Part shown: positions 1 through 6,221 of the stretch, in pieces | Layout of the letters: each line of letters starts with the position of its first letter | Numbering within the stretch: the stretch's first letter is position 1 | Program-made: the position numbers and the translations under genes | Assembly: GCA_019594195.1 (NCBI GenBank) | Contig: JAFDTP010000038.1 | Coordinates: 1 to 16,672 of the forward strand | Direction of reading: 5' to 3' | Source of the DNA: Thermoplasmata archaeon | GTDB taxonomy: Archaea > Thermoplasmatota > Thermoplasmata > Halarchaeoplasmatales > Halarchaeoplasmataceae | Length of the DNA: 16,672 bases | The notes under the pieces: model-generated | Told to the model about the DNA's origin: nothing | The model's input: the letters and a program-made list of their open reading frames with translations, nothing else | The model's database searches: none

Positions 1-905
1 TACTCCTTAGCTAGAGAATAGGCGTCGGCCAATTCATCAGGATTTTTTAGGTTGACGAAAACACCATCACCGTGGTTCCCGCTCACCGGTTTTATGACCA
101 CTGGATAACCGATATATTCGGCTATGTCCAACGCCTCTTTCAATGAACTCGCCACCTCACCTCTCGGAACTGGTAAACCGTGTTCATATAGAAAATCCTT
201 GCAGATGTCCTTCTCCTGAGCTATCTCCGTACCTATCAAAGAGGTTTCAGAAGTTTCCGGTCCCCAAATCATCTTTTTATTCTTTCCCCAGCCCAGTGAG
301 AACAAACTGTATTCTTCGTTAGCTCTCTTATAAGGTATATCTCTCTTTTCAGCGGCATCTAAGATCGCCTTGGTGCTGGGGCCTTTCTTCTCTTTTAAGA
401 ATAGTTCTCTAGCCTCTTCTAAAACATCATCCATGAAACTTCTCAGATTTTCCTCCCCACTCAAAAGCTTATTGACCAATTTTATGGCTTCCTCTAGTGC
501 GAACGAGGCTAGAGAGGAATACTCGTAAGATATCACGACCTTGTAAACGCTTCCCTCCGATCTCCTGCTCTTACCAAAAGATATGTCAGAGCCAACGGTA
601 TTCTGTATGGATAGTGCTATGTGCTCTACTATATGTGCGGGATAAGTACCCTCGTTCAATCTCTCGACAAAGCCTCCTTCATAACCTCTCGAACAGGTGT
701 GCTTCTTGAGTTCCGGAAGGAGTTCGAGCAGCTTTCTTGCGAATCCTTCGTTAGAAGGGGTTTCGACCCATTCGCCAAGGTCAACATGTGCTTCGATAAC
801 GGGAAAGAGTGCATGGACATTCGGTCCGCTAAAGACCCTCTCTCTTATCAATTCGATCTCTTCGTTTACATTGTCACCTATATTCTTTTCATCGACTAAC
901 TTCAT
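1..905 (-). CDS. cphA: Cyanophycin synthetase-like ATP-grasp protein (N-terminal part, cut by window edge)
   Basis: This reading frame opens at an ATG (903-905) and is still open at base 1, giving 301 codons of the N-terminal side. Residues 27-145 match the CphA N-terminal domain: GPNV near 27-30, a TCSRGYEGGF stretch at 70-79, then GTYPAHIVEHIAL and FGKSRRSEG. Residues 175-301 begin the ATP-grasp module, with GPSTKAILDAA, the TSETSLIGTEIAQEK stretch and the nucleotide-binding strand GYPVVIKPVSGNHGDGV (266-282). In bacteria CphA polymerises Asp and Arg into cyanophycin, a nitrogen and carbon store, using ATP-grasp plus a C-terminal Mur-ligase-like domain. That last domain, usual in proteins of about 870-900 residues, lies outside the window, so true CphA cannot be told from a related amide ligase. 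A strong Shine-Dalgarno (GGAGGT on the minus strand) sits 8 nt before the ATG. Confidence 0.85.
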   Translation of the reverse strand, partial: MKLVDEKNIGDNVNEEIELIRERVFSGPNVHALFPVIEAHVDLGEWVETPSNEGFARKLLELLPELKKHTCSRGYEGGFVERLNEGTYPAHIVEHIALSIQNTVGSDISFGKSRRSEGSVYKVVISYEYSSLASFALEEAIKLVNKLLSGEENLRSFMDDVLEEARELFLKEKKGPSTKAILDAAEKRDIPYKRANEEYSLFSLGWGKNKKMIWGPETSETSLIGTEIAQEKDICKDFLYEHGLPVPRGEVASSLKEALDIAEYIGYPVVIKPVSGNHGDGVFVNLKNPDELADAYSLAKE

Positions 906-913
906 AGTATTCT

Positions 914-920
914 ACCTCCT
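914..920 (-). promoter_or_regulatory. Strong Shine-Dalgarno of the cphA-like gene
   Basis: The minus strand reads TAAGGAGGTAGA just before the gene, eight bases ahead of the ATG. It fixes this start and implies a leadered mRNA. TATA-like stretches at about 954-962 and 999-1006 (minus strand) could give leaders of about 25 to 70 nt. Confidence 0.6.
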
Positions 921-1044
921 TATATCAAAGCGGGAAATCCAAGACCAAGATCACCGTATATCCTCATAGGAGTCCGATGAAATCGTTTCTTTCTTCAGTC
1001 CTATATACCCCGCATTCACAATAATCAAATCTTTTCCAAGTCAA

Positions 1045-1055
1045 ACGACAGTCGT
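1045..1055. repeat. Short inverted repeat between divergent genes (possible operator)
   Basis: ACGAC-A-GTCGT is a perfect 5-bp inverted repeat around one base, lying in the 266-bp spacer between the cphA-like gene and the NAD enzyme gene. Such short repeats arise by chance, so a regulatory role is only a suggestion. Apart from promoter-like AT blocks, I see nothing else in 906-1171. Confidence 0.2.
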
Positions 1056-1107
1056 CGATAGACTCTCCACGGAAAATCGTATTACTGCGTTATCAAATTG
1101 GGGCCTT

Positions 1108-1145
1108 GATATATAAAGGTATCTGAAATGGCGCAATATTTATTA
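1108..1145 (+). promoter_or_regulatory. Promoter region of nadM-pncC (two TATA-like boxes)
   Basis: Two TATA-like blocks precede the gene: GATATATAAAGG at 1108-1119 and CAATATTTATTA at 1134-1145. The nearer one is centred about 32 nt from the ATG at 1172 and would give a leader of only a few bases, as at several other genes here. Which one is used cannot be decided by eye. Confidence 0.45.
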
Positions 1146-1171
1146 CAAGTTTGATCTTTTCAAGGATCACA

Positions 1172-2146
1172 ATGAAAGGACTCTTCATAGGGAGATTTCA
1201 GCCGTTCCATAACGGACATCTAGAAGCTGTCGATCAGATAATGGATGAATGCGACTCTTTGATCATAGGGATCGGCAGCGCGCAGGAAGAGCGTACGATC
1301 AACAATCCTTTATCCGGTGGCGAAAGGATCACGATGATCCAGGAAGTCCTTGAAGGCAGGGATTTCGAGTCTGTAGACATATATCCCATACCGGACTTGA
1401 ACTGCCATCCGGCATGGGGCTATTATGTGGAAACGATACTCCCTCCTTTCGAAAAGGTTTATGGCAATTCAGAAGTCGTTCTGGATCTTTTCGACCGTAT
1501 AGGGTATGAAACCGGTTCTATAGAGCAGGTAGATAGAGAAAACCTATCAGGGACCGAGATAAGGAAAAGGATAAAAGAAGGTAAGAGATGGGAAGATCTA
1601 GTACCTGAAAAAGTGAAAGATTATTTGGGTGAAATCGACATGGATGAGAGATTGAAACCTAGGATAGACCTTGATTCTGATACGGAAAAGAATGCTGCAC
1701 ATCTACTCACCAAAAATGAAAAAACTATAGCCGCAGCCGAATCGTGTACCGGAGGACTGATATCCGACAGATTGACTTCCGTTCCCGGGTCTTCGGATTA
1801 TTTTATCGCCGGCTTCGTGACCTACAGCAACGATTCCAAGGTAGAATTGTTAGATGTGGATGAAAAGGTCATAGAGGAAAAAGGGGCAGTGAGTGGCGAA
1901 GTGGCAAGGCAGATGGCTGAAGGTGTCAGGGAGGATAGAGATAGCGATATAGGTATTTCTTCAACTGGTATAGCTGGACCCGGAGGTGGGAGCAAGGAAA
2001 AACCCATAGGTACCGTTCATATAGGATTCTCTACCGATGAGAGAACGGTATCTGAACAATTTAGATTTCCGGGGGATAGAAGAGAAGTAAAAGAACAGAC
2101 TTCAGAAAAAGTTATACGTCAGATAATCGATCATCTAAAAGATTAG
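1172..2146 (+). CDS. nadM-pncC: Fused NMN adenylyltransferase (NadM) and NMN amidase (PncC/CinA-C)
   Basis: This 324-residue protein joins two NAD-metabolism enzymes. Residues 1-165 are an archaeal NadM: nucleotidyl-transferase motif GRFQPFHNGH (7-16) and SGTEIRKRI (127-134), which bind ATP and NMN or NaMN to make NAD or deamido-NAD. Residues 170-324 are a CinA C-terminal domain with AESCTGG (189-195) and TGIAGPGGG (265-273); in bacteria this domain (PncC) deamidates NMN to NaMN. Together the fusion could either adenylate NMN directly or deamidate it first, feeding both NAD branches. No DNA separates the domains and the frame is unbroken. An upstream TTG at 1151 would add seven residues; the ATG at 1172 is preferred because NadM proteins start with this MKGLFIGRFQPFH pattern. 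The stop overlaps the convergent roadblock gene by four bases. Confidence 0.92.
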   Translation: MKGLFIGRFQPFHNGHLEAVDQIMDECDSLIIGIGSAQEERTINNPLSGGERITMIQEVLEGRDFESVDIYPIPDLNCHPAWGYYVETILPPFEKVYGNSEVVLDLFDRIGYETGSIEQVDRENLSGTEIRKRIKEGKRWEDLVPEKVKDYLGEIDMDERLKPRIDLDSDTEKNAAHLLTKNEKTIAAAESCTGGLISDRLTSVPGSSDYFIAGFVTYSNDSKVELLDVDEKVIEEKGAVSGEVARQMAEGVREDRDSDIGISSTGIAGPGGGSKEKPIGTVHIGFSTDERTVSEQFRFPGDRREVKEQTSEKVIRQIIDHLKD

Positions 2147-2496
2147 AAAAATTCATTTATCTTATCGACTGCGGAATGGATATCAGAATACATCTCTTGA
2201 TGATCCAATGACCGATCTGTAACGACACAGATTATCAGATCGCCAATGGTATTGGCTAGTATGATCTTTCCCTTTCCAGAATCGATCGTTGTGATCTTTA
2301 CGCTCCCTCGGTCCAATTCAGAGTTAGCACTGCTGGAAGCTCCTATCACTGTAGCGGTCATTATACCAAATGTTTCTACATGAGCCGTGGGAGGAAGATC
2401 GGATGCGATCACCTCTCCCTCTTTATCTACGGCTGCCAAACCTACGACTCCCTCTCTTCTAAGGTTGTCAAATATCTTTTTTATCCTCTTTTCCAT
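2143..2496 (-). CDS. Roadblock/LC7 domain protein
   Basis: A 117-residue single-domain protein of the roadblock/LC7 fold. The VVGLAAVDKEGEVIASDLP stretch (17-35), the helix ETFGIMTATVIGASSSANSE (41-60) and the strand pair KITTIDSGKGKIILANTIG then DLIICVVTD are typical of archaeal and MglB-type members. These proteins dimerise and commonly act with small Ras-like GTPases, but no GTPase is visible nearby, so partner and process are unknown. There is no signal peptide or membrane segment. Its stop codon overlaps that of the convergent NAD enzyme gene by four bases, so the two mRNAs would share 3' ends. A 12-bp palindrome lies upstream. Confidence 0.82.
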   Translation of the reverse strand: MEKRIKKIFDNLRREGVVGLAAVDKEGEVIASDLPPTAHVETFGIMTATVIGASSSANSELDRGSVKITTIDSGKGKIILANTIGDLIICVVTDRSLDHQEMYSDIHSAVDKINEFF

Positions 2497-2544
2497 GCTA
2501 TCAGTCCAAGTTATTTTGTAGATATCTTTCAGATCTTTTGACTT

Positions 2545-2556
2545 TGATCCGGATCA
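2545..2556. promoter_or_regulatory. 12-bp perfect palindrome upstream of the roadblock gene (possible operator)
   Basis: TGATCC followed by GGATCA is a perfect two-fold palindrome 49-60 nt ahead of the roadblock start. An AT-rich TATA-like block (about 2508-2520) lies between it and the gene, so the palindrome is where an archaeal activator or repressor could act. No second copy was seen in the window. Confidence 0.3.
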
Positions 2557-2635
2557 TGTTAGGATGAAGTTCGCGTCAGCATAGGTATAGAAAGGGGGCT
2601 ATTTAATTTTGAGGTCCGTTTTTTTTTATATATAT

Positions 2636-3220
2636 TCATTCACATTCCGGACATAATAGCTGGCCGCTCTGGATTTTCAGTTGGTCCGAGTAAACACCAC
2701 AGCTTTCACAGTAACCAGAAGTCTCTTTTTTTATCATCCTATCGTAATCTCTATAGAACTCCTCTTTTTCCCTGTACTCTTTTATCTTTTTGTACTCCCT
2801 AGTGATATCAATCAGTGTAGGTGATATCTCGAGTATGTCATTTTCGGTTATGATGCCCACCATCTCTTCTCCTTCAACCACCGGTAATCTCCTTATCTCA
2901 AGCTCGGCCATCATCTCGGCGGCCTCTTTCATCGGTTTATCACCCTCGATGGTGTAGACCGGCGAAGACATTATATCTTTGACGATCACTTTATCAGGAT
3001 TCAATCCATCGGACACGAGTTTTTCAACTATATCCATCTCGGTCAAGATACCAGAGAGTCCCCCTTCTGCGTCAAGGACGATCAAGCTTCCAGTCCTTGC
3101 CTCACTCATCAAGTTGGCGGCTGTCCTGACGTCCTCATCCTCCTTGATGATCAAGGGGTTCTCGGACATAACGTTCTTCACGAAGACTTCAGAAGCCCTA
3201 AACCCTTCATATTCTTCCAT
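2636..3220 (-). CDS. CBS-domain pair protein with C-terminal zinc ribbon
   Basis: A 194-residue cytoplasmic protein. Two CBS motifs form a Bateman module: residues about 13-70 (VKNVMSENPLIIKEDEDV, then GILTEMDIVEKLV) and about 78-135 (VKDIMSSPVYTIEGDKPM, then GIITENDILE). Such modules usually sense adenine nucleotides or S-adenosylmethionine. A charged helical linker (140-165) leads to a small zinc ribbon with C171, C174, C190 and C193 at the extreme C-terminus, giving a sensor joined to a likely nucleic-acid or protein contact. No enzyme domain is present, so it is probably regulatory; its target is unknown. It is divergent from serS and has its own TATA-like box. Confidence 0.85.
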   Translation of the reverse strand: MEEYEGFRASEVFVKNVMSENPLIIKEDEDVRTAANLMSEARTGSLIVLDAEGGLSGILTEMDIVEKLVSDGLNPDKVIVKDIMSSPVYTIEGDKPMKEAAEMMAELEIRRLPVVEGEEMVGIITENDILEISPTLIDITREYKKIKEYREKEEFYRDYDRMIKKETSGYCESCGVYSDQLKIQSGQLLCPECE

Positions 3221-3254
3221 TTCTTCCTACCCTATTTTAGTATGGCTACGACGG

Positions 3255-3262
3255 TATTAAAT
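3255..3262 (-). promoter_or_regulatory. TATA-like box of the CBS/zinc-ribbon gene
   Basis: TATTAAAT reads ATTTAATA on the minus strand, centred about 38 nt before the ATG at 3220. It predicts a leader of roughly 10 nt. Confidence 0.45.
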
Positions 3263-3287
3263 GTTTCGAAGAGCAATCAGGTATCAA

Positions 3288-3299
3288 AAATATTTATAC
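3288..3299 (+). promoter_or_regulatory. TATA-like box of serS
   Basis: AAATATTTATAC is centred about 33 nt before the ATG at 3327, predicting a very short leader. The placement supports the ATG at 3327 over an in-frame ATG at 3261, which lies upstream of this box. Confidence 0.5.
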
Positions 3300-3326
3300 T
3301 TCCCCTTTAGATATCGCTTCGGAAAG

Positions 3327-4844
3327 ATGAGATTTGAACTCGAGGCTACTTTGACTTTCAGCGGCAAAATCGAAGATGCAGTAGAAGATATAGACCAAAT
3401 AATATCCAACGCTAATTCCGATCTGTTAAAACGTGGAGCGCCTAAAGATGTCGATGACAGCGGAGCTAGAGTACTGGACTACTCCGTAGATGAAGATATG
3501 CTGCACCTTATCATCGAATCCGATAGATACGTCAGAGCCCACGACGGTATCCTGAGATTGAAAAAGAAGCTGAATGAAAAGATGGGACCTGAATATCACG
3601 TTGGGATCCGAAAAATAGGTGTTGATGATTATACTATAGAGTTCGAGTTAGAGAGAGAAGCGAAGCACGATATCTCTCTGCCTTTTGTCGATGACATCCG
3701 ATTAGAAGGTGAGATTTGCAAAATAAATATCTCGGGTCTGACGGAAGAGCAGCTCTCTAAAAATTATGTAGACAGGATTTTAAACAGGATAGAAGAAAAA
3801 GTCGAAGCTCAATATTACGAGGGTAAGGAAGAACAGTGGGAGCTCCTTGAGCAGTCGGAAGAAAAAGAGATGGTCTGGGATGAAGATCCAACAGAGGTCA
3901 TGGAGGAAAAAGGTTGGATAAAAAGGGGACCGACGAAAGGCAAATGGTTTTATAGACCCAAAGCCGCGAAGATCCTGAAAACTTTAGAAAAAATAGCGGT
4001 GAAAGAAGTTTTGAAGCCTCTAGGATTCCAAGAGGTTATGGAATCTGTGATGGTCCCATTCGAAGTTTGGATAGATACCGGACACATGGAAGGAATACCG
4101 AACGAGGCTTATTACATCTCAGAACCATCTACTAGAAATCCAGAAGAATGGGAAGATATCATAGACGAGATCAAAATAACCCAGGAAGTCCCTTCGGAAA
4201 AACTCGACGAGATGACGGAAACACCGAAGGCCGGTTTTTGTTATGCACAATGCCCCGTAATATATTGGTCTTTAAGGAATGAAACGATAAGCGACGATCG
4301 TTTGCCACTTCTGCTGTACGAAAGTACCGTTCCAAGCGCAAGGTATGAATCCGGCGGTCGCCACGGAATAGAAAGGGTTGATGAATTCCATCGAGTAGAG
4401 CCCGTATATATCGGTACGAAAGAGCAGCTAGTGGATCTGAAGAAGGAACTTATCGATAGATACAAACACGTTTTCGAGAATGTTCTAGATATCGAATGGA
4501 GGATGGCAAAAGTCGAGCCTTTCTATCTTCAGCAGGCTGGAGGTAAGCATGAAGAAGAAGAAACCGATCTGGGTACGGTGGATTTCGAGGCCTATCTTCC
4601 ATATAGAGGAGACAGAAAGAGCAGTGAATGGTTAGAATTTGGAAATCTTTCCATATTCAGAAAGTACACTGAAACATTCAATATCAAGAGTCAGACCGAA
4701 GAATTACTGTCTGGGTGCACCGGTATCGGTATCGAAAGATGGGCTACAGCCTTCTTGGCACAGAAAGGTCTAGAACCAAAAGATTGGCCTGAAGAGTTCA
4801 AAAGTTACTTCGGTGATATGCCTGATGGTGTAGAGTTGCTGTGA
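3327..4844 (+). CDS. serS: Seryl-tRNA synthetase, type 2 (methanogen type)
   Basis: This 505-residue enzyme charges tRNA-Ser. It matches the rare type 2 SerRS, best known from methanogens, not the common bacterial-type SerRS: the N-terminal tRNA-binding domain has SDRYVRAHDGILRLKKKL (65-82). The class II core carries a zinc site instead of a plain serine pocket. By comparison with the Methanosarcina barkeri enzyme (C306, E355, C461), the likely ligands here are C309 in AQCP, E353 in VDEFHR and C464 in SGCTGIGIERW. Motif 2 falls near the EFHRVEPVY segment and motif 3 is GIGIERW. The length matches the family, which is about 500-515. An ATG at 3261 in the same frame would add 22 basic residues, but TATA position and family alignment favour 3327. 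Confidence 0.92.
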   Translation: MRFELEATLTFSGKIEDAVEDIDQIISNANSDLLKRGAPKDVDDSGARVLDYSVDEDMLHLIIESDRYVRAHDGILRLKKKLNEKMGPEYHVGIRKIGVDDYTIEFELEREAKHDISLPFVDDIRLEGEICKINISGLTEEQLSKNYVDRILNRIEEKVEAQYYEGKEEQWELLEQSEEKEMVWDEDPTEVMEEKGWIKRGPTKGKWFYRPKAAKILKTLEKIAVKEVLKPLGFQEVMESVMVPFEVWIDTGHMEGIPNEAYYISEPSTRNPEEWEDIIDEIKITQEVPSEKLDEMTETPKAGFCYAQCPVIYWSLRNETISDDRLPLLLYESTVPSARYESGGRHGIERVDEFHRVEPVYIGTKEQLVDLKKELIDRYKHVFENVLDIEWRMAKVEPFYLQQAGGKHEEEETDLGTVDFEAYLPYRGDRKSSEWLEFGNLSIFRKYTETFNIKSQTEELLSGCTGIGIERWATAFLAQKGLEPKDWPEEFKSYFGDMPDGVELL

Positions 4845-5192
4845 GTTCTAAAGAGACTTCTAGAAAGAGGATGAGATGGTGCGGACGATCTCTGAGATAT
4901 TTTGAAAGATCGAAAAAAGTTTGAGAAACCATCTGTCGAAAGTGAAGATATCTGTGTCCGCTGTCTATCAGACATCTCTTAAGATTTGAAGAGTCGATGA
5001 AGTTAAAGATAAATCCTAAAAAGAGAGGATGAAAAAGTTCAAAAAGGCGATCTCGAAAGATGAAGATTTTATTTATTTTGAATCGATTATTTTTGTATCC
5101 CTTATATCAAGGGTGTAAAGAACGATAAAACCGGTGTTTAAACCAAAAAGTAGTTATAACATCTATAAATCTCAAAGTATCAAGTGAAAACG
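4845..5192. other. 348-bp spacer with nested inverted repeats; no gene seen
   Basis: No reading frame of useful length is present on either strand. The left part is structured. AGATGGT (4874-4880) pairs perfectly with ACCATCT (4928-4934), and inside this CGATCT (4886-4891) pairs with AGATCG (4907-4912). An alternative pair, GCGGAC (4881-4886) with GTCCGC (4956-4961), competes with the outer stem. A small hairpin TGTCT-ATC-AGACA follows at 4962-4974. The middle is purine-rich and unstructured by eye. The right part has CCCTT-ATATC-AAGGG and the eS1 promoter. It could be the serS 3' UTR, a small RNA, or both. Confidence 0.4.
5163..5170 (+). promoter_or_regulatory. TATA box of the eS1 gene
   Basis: CTATAAAT is centred about 26 nt before the ATG at 5193, exactly where a leaderless archaeal transcript would start. 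This makes the ATG at 5193 more likely than the GTG at 5184. Confidence 0.6.
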
Positions 5193-6095
5193 ATGGCTAA
5201 AAAATCCAGGCGTGCAGGTAGACGTGTAAAGGATAAATGGAAAAGTAAGAGTTGGTACAGGATAGTCGCTCCAGATATCTTTGACGGAGCAGTCGTCGGA
5301 GAGACAGTATCTTCAGACCCAGAATCACTTCTCGGCAGAGTAACGGAGACCAGTCTTCAGGACCTTACCGGAGATTTTTCTAGAACTCATATAAAAGCTA
5401 AACTCAAGATAAACGGTATAAGAGGTGGAGAGTGTAAGACCAGGTTCGTAGGTCACGAGATGACTACGGACTATATAAGAAGGATGACCAGGAGAAGGCG
5501 ATCGAAGATAGAGGCCGTTTTCACCGTCACCACTAAAGAAGGTTACAAGATCAAAGTAAAGCCTCTTTCTATCACTAGTAAAAGGATCAACTCGTCTGTC
5601 AAGCGCTCATTGAGAAAGAAACAGCGCGAAGTGGTCGATGAGATAGCAAATGACTCTAGATTGGGAGAGTTTGCTGAAAAGATGCTTTTCGGCGACTTGG
5701 CGAAAAAACTCGCTAACGAATGCAAGAGCGTGTATCCTTTGAAACAGGTAGAGATATGGAAGTCAGAGGTAGTCTCGGTTCCTGAACAGGAAGAACTCGA
5801 CGTTAAGATCATCACTGAAGAAGAGATGGAAGAAGAAGAGGAAGAAACAGAAGAAGAGGAAACCGAGGAAGCTGAAGAAGAAGAAGAGGAAGAAGAAAAG
5901 ATGCCGAGCAAACCCGAAGTAGTGGACCAGTTCCAGGATATCGAAGGCATCGGTCCGACGATAGCTGAGAAACTCTATGAAGGAGGATTCCTCACATTCC
6001 AGCAATTGAAGGACGCCTCAAAAGAAGAACTCACTGACGTTAAGGGCATAGGAGAAGCTGTTTCAGAAAGGATATACGAGGCTCTCCACGAATGA
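5193..6095 (+). CDS. rps3ae: Small-subunit ribosomal protein eS1 (S3Ae) with C-terminal HhH domain
   Basis: Residues 1-205 are archaeal eS1: a basic start then VKDKWKSKSWYRIVAPDIF (12-30), GRVTETSLQDLTGDFSRTH (48-66), RRMTRRRRSKIEAVFTV and SITSKRINSSVKRSLRKKQ. It is a 30S subunit protein near the mRNA exit site. What is unusual follows: a run of almost pure Glu/Thr (about 209-235), then residues 247-300 with two helix-hairpin-helix turns, IEGIGPTIAEKLYEGG and VKGIGEAVSERIYEAL. Archaeal eS1 is usually about 200-220 residues, so about 90 residues are extra. HhH modules bind nucleic acid without base specificity, and a similar one is fused to eL32 in haloarchaea. The frame is continuous. The GTG at 5184 would add three residues. 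Confidence 0.92.
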   Translation: MAKKSRRAGRRVKDKWKSKSWYRIVAPDIFDGAVVGETVSSDPESLLGRVTETSLQDLTGDFSRTHIKAKLKINGIRGGECKTRFVGHEMTTDYIRRMTRRRRSKIEAVFTVTTKEGYKIKVKPLSITSKRINSSVKRSLRKKQREVVDEIANDSRLGEFAEKMLFGDLAKKLANECKSVYPLKQVEIWKSEVVSVPEQEELDVKIITEEEMEEEEEETEEEETEEAEEEEEEEEKMPSKPEVVDQFQDIEGIGPTIAEKLYEGGFLTFQQLKDASKEELTDVKGIGEAVSERIYEALHE

Positions 6096-6112
6096 GAGCC
6101 TGATTTCATTTT
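6079..6112 (+). terminator. Stem-loop with T-rich tail across the eS1 stop codon
   Basis: AGGCTCTC (6079-6086) and GAGAGCCT (6094-6101) form a perfect 8-bp stem with a 7-nt loop. The stem overlaps the TGA stop (6093-6095) and is followed by the T-rich run TGATTTCATTTTT. It looks like an intrinsic-type terminator or a processing signal between eS1 and the tRNA. Confidence 0.45.
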
Positions 6113-6113
6113 T

Positions 6114-6221
6114 GTCGGGGTAGCTCAGCCTGGTGGAGCGCTAGACTCATAGGGAAATCTCGCTCCCCATGAGCGGACCTGAGACATCTAGAGGTCGCGG
6201 GTTCAAACCCCGTCCCCGACA
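6114..6221 (+). tRNA. tRNA-Met(CAU), elongator, with 34-nt intron
   Basis: The exons fold into a standard cloverleaf: acceptor GTCGGGG with CCCCGAC, D-stem GCTC/GAGC, anticodon stem CTAGA/TCTAG around loop CTCATAA (anticodon CAT at 6148-6150), and T-arm GCGGG-TTCAAAC-CCCGT. A34-nt intron at 6152-6185 sits between positions 37 and 38. The bulge-helix-bulge is canonical: CTCA (6146-6149) pairs with TGAG (6180-6183), with 3-nt bulges TAG and ACA at the two cuts and a GG/CC inner helix. CCA is not encoded; A6221 is the discriminator. The anticodon stem lacks the three G-C pairs of initiators, and the body resembles archaeal elongator tRNA-Met, not tRNA-Ile2. A T-run follows at 6223-6227. Confidence 0.95.
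6152..6185 (+). other. tRNA intron with bulge-helix-bulge splice sites
   Basis: A 34-nt intron is removed after A6151 and after C6185 by the archaeal splicing endonuclease. Each cut lies in a 3-nt bulge flanking a 4-bp helix formed by anticodon-loop bases and the intron 3' end. It also holds ATGAG (6169-6173), which could pair alternatively with CTCAT (6146-6150). Confidence 0.9.

Noticed and set aside
621..899. Plus-strand frames of 70-92 codons near the left end
   Set aside because: They lie opposite the clear CphA-like coding sequence on the minus strand.
4869..4896. C/D-box RNA candidate (GATGA then CTGA)
   Set aside because: The C box does not fit the full consensus and no convincing C'/D' partner or terminal stem was found.
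5543..5950. Ser-rich minus-strand open frame opposite eS1
   Set aside because: The poly-Ser run is just the antisense of the Glu codon tract, and eS1 is certain on the other strand.
6114..6221. Initiator tRNA-Met or tRNA-Ile2 (both also CAU)
   Set aside because: The anticodon stem CTAGA/TCTAG lacks the three initiator G-C pairs, and the body and intron resemble archaeal elongator tRNA-Met.
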